From NCBI GenBank assembly GCA_022615595.1, contig JAKEGI010000035.1, positions 1 to 8,556 of the forward strand: a stretch of DNA of 8,556 nucleotides, written 5' to 3'. Made by a program: the position numbers and the translations under genes. Of this stretch, positions 6,678 through 8,556 are shown in pieces. Each line of letters starts with the position of its first letter. Within the stretch, counting starts at the first letter, position 1. The stretch is from Bacteroidales bacterium (GTDB lineage Bacteria > Bacteroidota > Bacteroidia > Bacteroidales > VadinHA17). The notes below the pieces were generated by a model, which was given only the letters and a program-made list of their open reading frames with translations, was not told where the DNA came from and did not search any database.

Positions 6678-6890
6678 ATGAAAAAGAACATTGGTAATGT
6701 TGACATGATCGTGCGCCTCGCACTTGCAGTAATCCTGATCGCCTGCTATTTTGTATTCAATCTTAAAGACCTGCTCGGACTGATAGTTATTCTTATCACA
6801 GCCTTGCTTGTAATCACTGCCTTTGCCAAAGTATGCCCTCTCTACTATGTTCTGAGAACTGATACTCTCAAGAAGGAAGACAAGGAATGA
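6678..6890 (+). CDS. DUF2892 (YgaP-like) small inner-membrane protein
   Basis: The 70-residue protein has an N-terminal KKNIGNVDMIVRL, a hydrophobic helix at about 11-28, a short NLKD turn, a second helix at about 32-50, then AKVCPLYYVLRTDT and a charged tail. The NxGxxDxxxR start plus CPLY after the second helix is the DUF2892 pattern. The same two-helix unit sits at the C-terminus of the rhodanese YgaP, but no rhodanese domain is present here. No function can be assigned; it should be an inner-membrane hairpin with both ends on the same side. C53 is the conserved cysteine. The gene follows the tsf terminator by 53 nt, and its stop overlaps the pyrH ATG (ATGA), so the two are probably translationally coupled. 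A weak TAACTTG at 6652-6658 resembles a -7 element, but no well-spaced -33 was found. Confidence 0.85.
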   Translation: MKKNIGNVDMIVRLALAVILIACYFVFNLKDLLGLIVILITALLVITAFAKVCPLYYVLRTDTLKKEDKE

Positions 6891-7594
6891 AATACAAACG
6901 AATCCTGCTTAAACTGAGCGGTGAGTCTGTTGGTGGCAGCGACGGGTCAGGAGTTGATGGTGCCGTGCTGGAAAGCTATGCACGACAGATCAGGAAGATA
7001 GCAGACGCAGGATGCCAGGTGGCAATAGTTATTGGTGGCGGAAATATCTTTCGCGGCCTCGGAGGTAGTGAAGAGGGTTACGACCGCCTCAAGGGTGACC
7101 AGATGGGCATGCTTGCCACTGTCATCAACAGCCTGGCCCTGGAAAGTTACCTGGTCCGGGCAGGCTGCAGGGCCAGGGTCTTCACCTCCATCCGCATGGA
7201 GCCTGTTGGTGAACTGTATAACCGTGACAGGGTATCAGATGCCCTGGGCGACGGCATTGTATCAATCCTGGCAGGAGGAACCGGCAATCCGTTCTTCACT
7301 ACAGACACTGCCTCTGCATTGCGCGCTGTTGAACTGCACTGTGACGTGCTCCTGAAAGGCACCCGCGTCGACGGCGTATATACCGCTGACCCCGAGAAAG
7401 ATCAGAATGCAATGCGATTCGACGTGCTTACCTTTGACGAAGCCCTCGAGAAGAAGCTCAGAGTGATGGATATTACAGCATTCGCCATGTGCAGTGAGAA
7501 CAGGATGCCGATCATTGTCTTTGACATGAACAGGGAGGGCAACCTTGAATCGGTGGTTGCCGGGATGAAGTGCGGTACCCTGGTAACATTCTGA
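6887..7594 (+). CDS. pyrH: UMP kinase (uridylate kinase)
   Basis: The 235-residue protein belongs to the amino acid kinase fold. It has KRILLKLSGES (4-14) with the phosphate-binding lysine K9, VIGGGNIFRG (48-57) with R56, DQMGMLATVINSLAL (71-85) with D71 as the UMP-contacting acid, GGTGNPFFTTDTA (130-142) and VDGVYTADP (161-169). It phosphorylates UMP to UDP with ATP, an essential cytosolic step of pyrimidine nucleotide synthesis. Bacterial PyrH is a hexamer, usually activated by GTP and inhibited by UTP. Length is normal. Its ATG at 6887 overlaps the DUF2892 stop by 4 nt. frr follows after 44 nt, the standard pyrH-frr pairing. Confidence 0.97.
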   Translation: MKYKRILLKLSGESVGGSDGSGVDGAVLESYARQIRKIADAGCQVAIVIGGGNIFRGLGGSEEGYDRLKGDQMGMLATVINSLALESYLVRAGCRARVFTSIRMEPVGELYNRDRVSDALGDGIVSILAGGTGNPFFTTDTASALRAVELHCDVLLKGTRVDGVYTADPEKDQNAMRFDVLTFDEALEKKLRVMDITAFAMCSENRMPIIVFDMNREGNLESVVAGMKCGTLVTF

Positions 7595-7607
7595 AAAGAT
7601 TTTTTTC

Positions 7608-7615
7608 TACATTTG
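7608..7615 (+). promoter_or_regulatory. Possible -7 element upstream of frr
   Basis: TACATTTG matches the Bacteroidetes -7 consensus TAnnTTTG, lies in the 44-nt pyrH-frr gap and ends 23 nt before the frr ATG. No TTG is found at the expected -33 distance (around 7585-7588). It is therefore at best a weak internal promoter that would let frr be transcribed apart from pyrH. Confidence 0.3.
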
Positions 7616-7638
7616 TTACCATCTGAAAAAGCGATCAT

Positions 7639-8202
7639 ATGACTGACGAACTGGAAATCATAAAGGAAGAAGCTCAGGAGAAGATGGACAAGGCCATTAA
7701 GCATCTTGAGTATGAGCTGTCACATCTGCGTGCCGGACGTGCCAACCCTCTGCTTCTTGACGGCATTCACGTTGATTATTACGGAGCCCACACGCCCCTT
7801 TCACAGGTCTCAAGCATAAACACGCCCGATGCCAAGAGCATCCTGATACAACCCTGGGAAAAAACCATGCTCGGGGTGATTGAGAAAGCCATTCTCGCGG
7901 CTAACATAGGGATGACACCAATCAACAACGGCGAGGTTATTCGCATCAATGTGCCGCCCCTGACAGAGGAGCGCAGGCACCAGCTTGTGAAACAGGTGAA
8001 ATCAGAAGGTGAGACAGCCAAGATAAGCGTCCGTACCAGCCGCAAATGGTTCCTTGACGAGCTGAAAACACTGGCAAAGGAGGGCCTCCCTGAGGATGAG
8101 GAGAAGAACGGTGAAAAGATCATCCAGGATCTCACCGACAAGCATATCAGCCGGATCGACAAGATTGTTGAAGCAAAAGAAAAGGAAATACTGACGGTAT
8201 GA
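7639..8202 (+). CDS. frr: Ribosome recycling factor
   Basis: The 187-residue protein (E. coli 185) has HLRAGRANPLLLDGIHVDYYG (29-49), the domain II segment NTPDAKSILIQPWEKTM (61-77), INNGEVIRINVPPLTEERR (95-113) and a charged C-terminal helix ending KEKEILTV. RRF, together with EF-G, splits post-termination ribosomes; it acts on the 70S ribosome in the cytosol. The signature that normally reads R-N-x-R-R-D is altered here: residues 132-138 are RTSRKWF. The two arginines matching E. coli R129 and R132 are kept, but the N and D positions are replaced and an aromatic pair appears. No frameshift interrupts the frame, so the gene is probably functional. The frr stop TGA provides the first base of the following terminator. 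Confidence 0.96.
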   Translation: MTDELEIIKEEAQEKMDKAIKHLEYELSHLRAGRANPLLLDGIHVDYYGAHTPLSQVSSINTPDAKSILIQPWEKTMLGVIEKAILAANIGMTPINNGEVIRINVPPLTEERRHQLVKQVKSEGETAKISVRTSRKWFLDELKTLAKEGLPEDEEKNGEKIIQDLTDKHISRIDKIVEAKEKEILTV

Positions 8203-8227
8203 AAAAAGGGGTGAGCCCCCTTTTTTT
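8202..8227 (+). terminator. Intrinsic terminator after frr, probably bidirectional
   Basis: AAAAAAGGGG (8202-8211) pairs with CCCCTTTTTT (8217-8226) around a TGAGC loop, followed by a further T. The first A is the last base of the frr stop codon. Because the stem is flanked by an A-run on one side and a T-run on the other, it would also act as a terminator on the minus strand. That fits the convergent gene ending at 8250. Confidence 0.92.
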
Positions 8228-8261
8228 GTTATCGGTTGTCGGTTATCAGTTATCGGTTATT
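8228..8261. repeat. Tandem heptamer repeat, unit GTTATCG
   Basis: Four complete 7-nt units run from 8228 to 8255: GTTATCG, GTTGTCG, GTTATCA and GTTATCG. A partial fifth, GTTATT, follows (8256-8261). The array starts directly after the frr terminator and extends into the last codons of the convergent minus-strand gene, whose TAA (8250-8252 on the plus strand as TTA) lies inside a unit. The array may be a slippage-prone microsatellite; no coding or pairing role is evident. Confidence 0.75.
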
Positions 8262-8556
8262 TTCGGATGAGGGTTTGAATATCATTTCATATTTCTTCGC
8301 AGCCTCCACAGCCCCTTCGGTAAACGGATCAGCGAAGAACTCATTATTAATATAGGCATCCGTTTGCGAAAGATAGAACGGGCTGCCGGGGTTACCCGAT
8401 GTGCCCGTAGGGATGACTGTCAGCGATCTGTCCCAGTCTGCAGTGTTGAAGATATGTCTCTCCGAGGCTCCGTGATCTGAGCTGAAGTCTGCCTTGAATG
8501 AATAGGGCTCTACTGTGTGGTAACTGCCTCCTACACCATATTTCTTGGAGTTAAGA
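8250..8556 (-). CDS. Penicillin acylase family protein, C-terminal fragment
   Basis: The reverse strand is open from the window's right edge to a TAA at 8252-8250, giving 101 visible residues; the start lies outside the window. The stretch YGVGGSYHTVEPYSFKAD, followed by GASERHIFNTADWDRS and VIPTGTSGNPGSPFYLSQTD, matches the C-terminal part of the penicillin acylase/amidase family. In that family the usual pattern is R-x-I followed by a (P/T)-G-x-S-G-x-P-x-S-P-x-Y-x-x-Q motif. These are N-terminal-nucleophile hydrolases, made as a precursor of about 750-800 residues, exported and self-cleaved; they cleave amide bonds in substrates such as beta-lactams or acyl-homoserine lactones. The nucleophile serine and signal peptide would be outside this window, so substrate and activity cannot be judged. 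The gene converges on frr, and its 3' end runs into the heptamer repeat. Confidence 0.8.
   Translation of the reverse strand, partial: LNSKKYGVGGSYHTVEPYSFKADFSSDHGASERHIFNTADWDRSLTVIPTGTSGNPGSPFYLSQTDAYINNEFFADPFTEGAVEAAKKYEMIFKPSSENNR

Noticed and set aside
8228..8261. CRISPR-like array
   Set aside because: Units of 7 nt without spacers and without neighbouring cas genes are a microsatellite, not a CRISPR.

Overview
The window reads as ordinary chromosome of a member of the Bacteroidota, most likely class Bacteroidia (Bacteroidales or Marinilabiliales). The evidence is the gene order rplM-rpsI-rpsB-tsf, a DUF2723 (TMEM260-like) membrane protein, an acidic C-terminal tail on ribosomal protein S2, near absence of Shine-Dalgarno sequences, and a textbook Bacteroidetes promoter (TTG, 20 nt, TATTTTTG) in front of rplM. 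The genus cannot be named from the sequence alone.

Left arm, 1-3747, minus strand: four tightly packed genes read leftward. They are an O-antigen ligase/polymerase-like membrane protein (2146-3747), a guanine deaminase (1713-2192), a DNA-3-methyladenine glycosylase of the AAG/MPG family (1176-1700), and the first 393 residues of a DUF2723 glycosyltransferase-like membrane protein (1-1179, running off the left edge). Junctions are a 47-nt overlap, a 12-nt gap and a 4-nt ATGA overlap, so this looks like one transcript. It joins two envelope-glycan proteins to two purine-directed enzymes.

Centre and right, 3748-8202, plus strand: a translation and nucleotide housekeeping block. A divergent intergenic region (3748-3871) holds the rplM promoter and a hairpin at the predicted 5' end of the mRNA. 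Then come rplM (L13, GTG start), rpsI (S9), a structured 115-nt gap that looks like a leader for rpsB, rpsB (S2), tsf (EF-Ts) and a strong intrinsic terminator (6597-6624). A second cluster follows: a 70-residue DUF2892 two-helix membrane protein overlapping pyrH (UMP kinase) by 4 nt, then pyrH, then frr (ribosome recycling factor), closed by a second terminator (8202-8227). The common rpsB-tsf-pyrH-frr order is therefore kept but split by a terminator and a small membrane protein gene.

Right edge, 8228-8556: five short tandem units of a GTTATCG-like heptamer run into the 3' end of a convergent minus-strand gene. Its visible 101 residues match the C-terminus of penicillin acylase family (Ntn-hydrolase) proteins.

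No mobile element, CRISPR array, tRNA, rRNA or clearly new system was found. The items most worth a second look are the two ribosomal-protein leader regions, an aberrant stretch in the normally invariant RRF signature, the DUF2892-pyrH coupling and the heptamer repeat.
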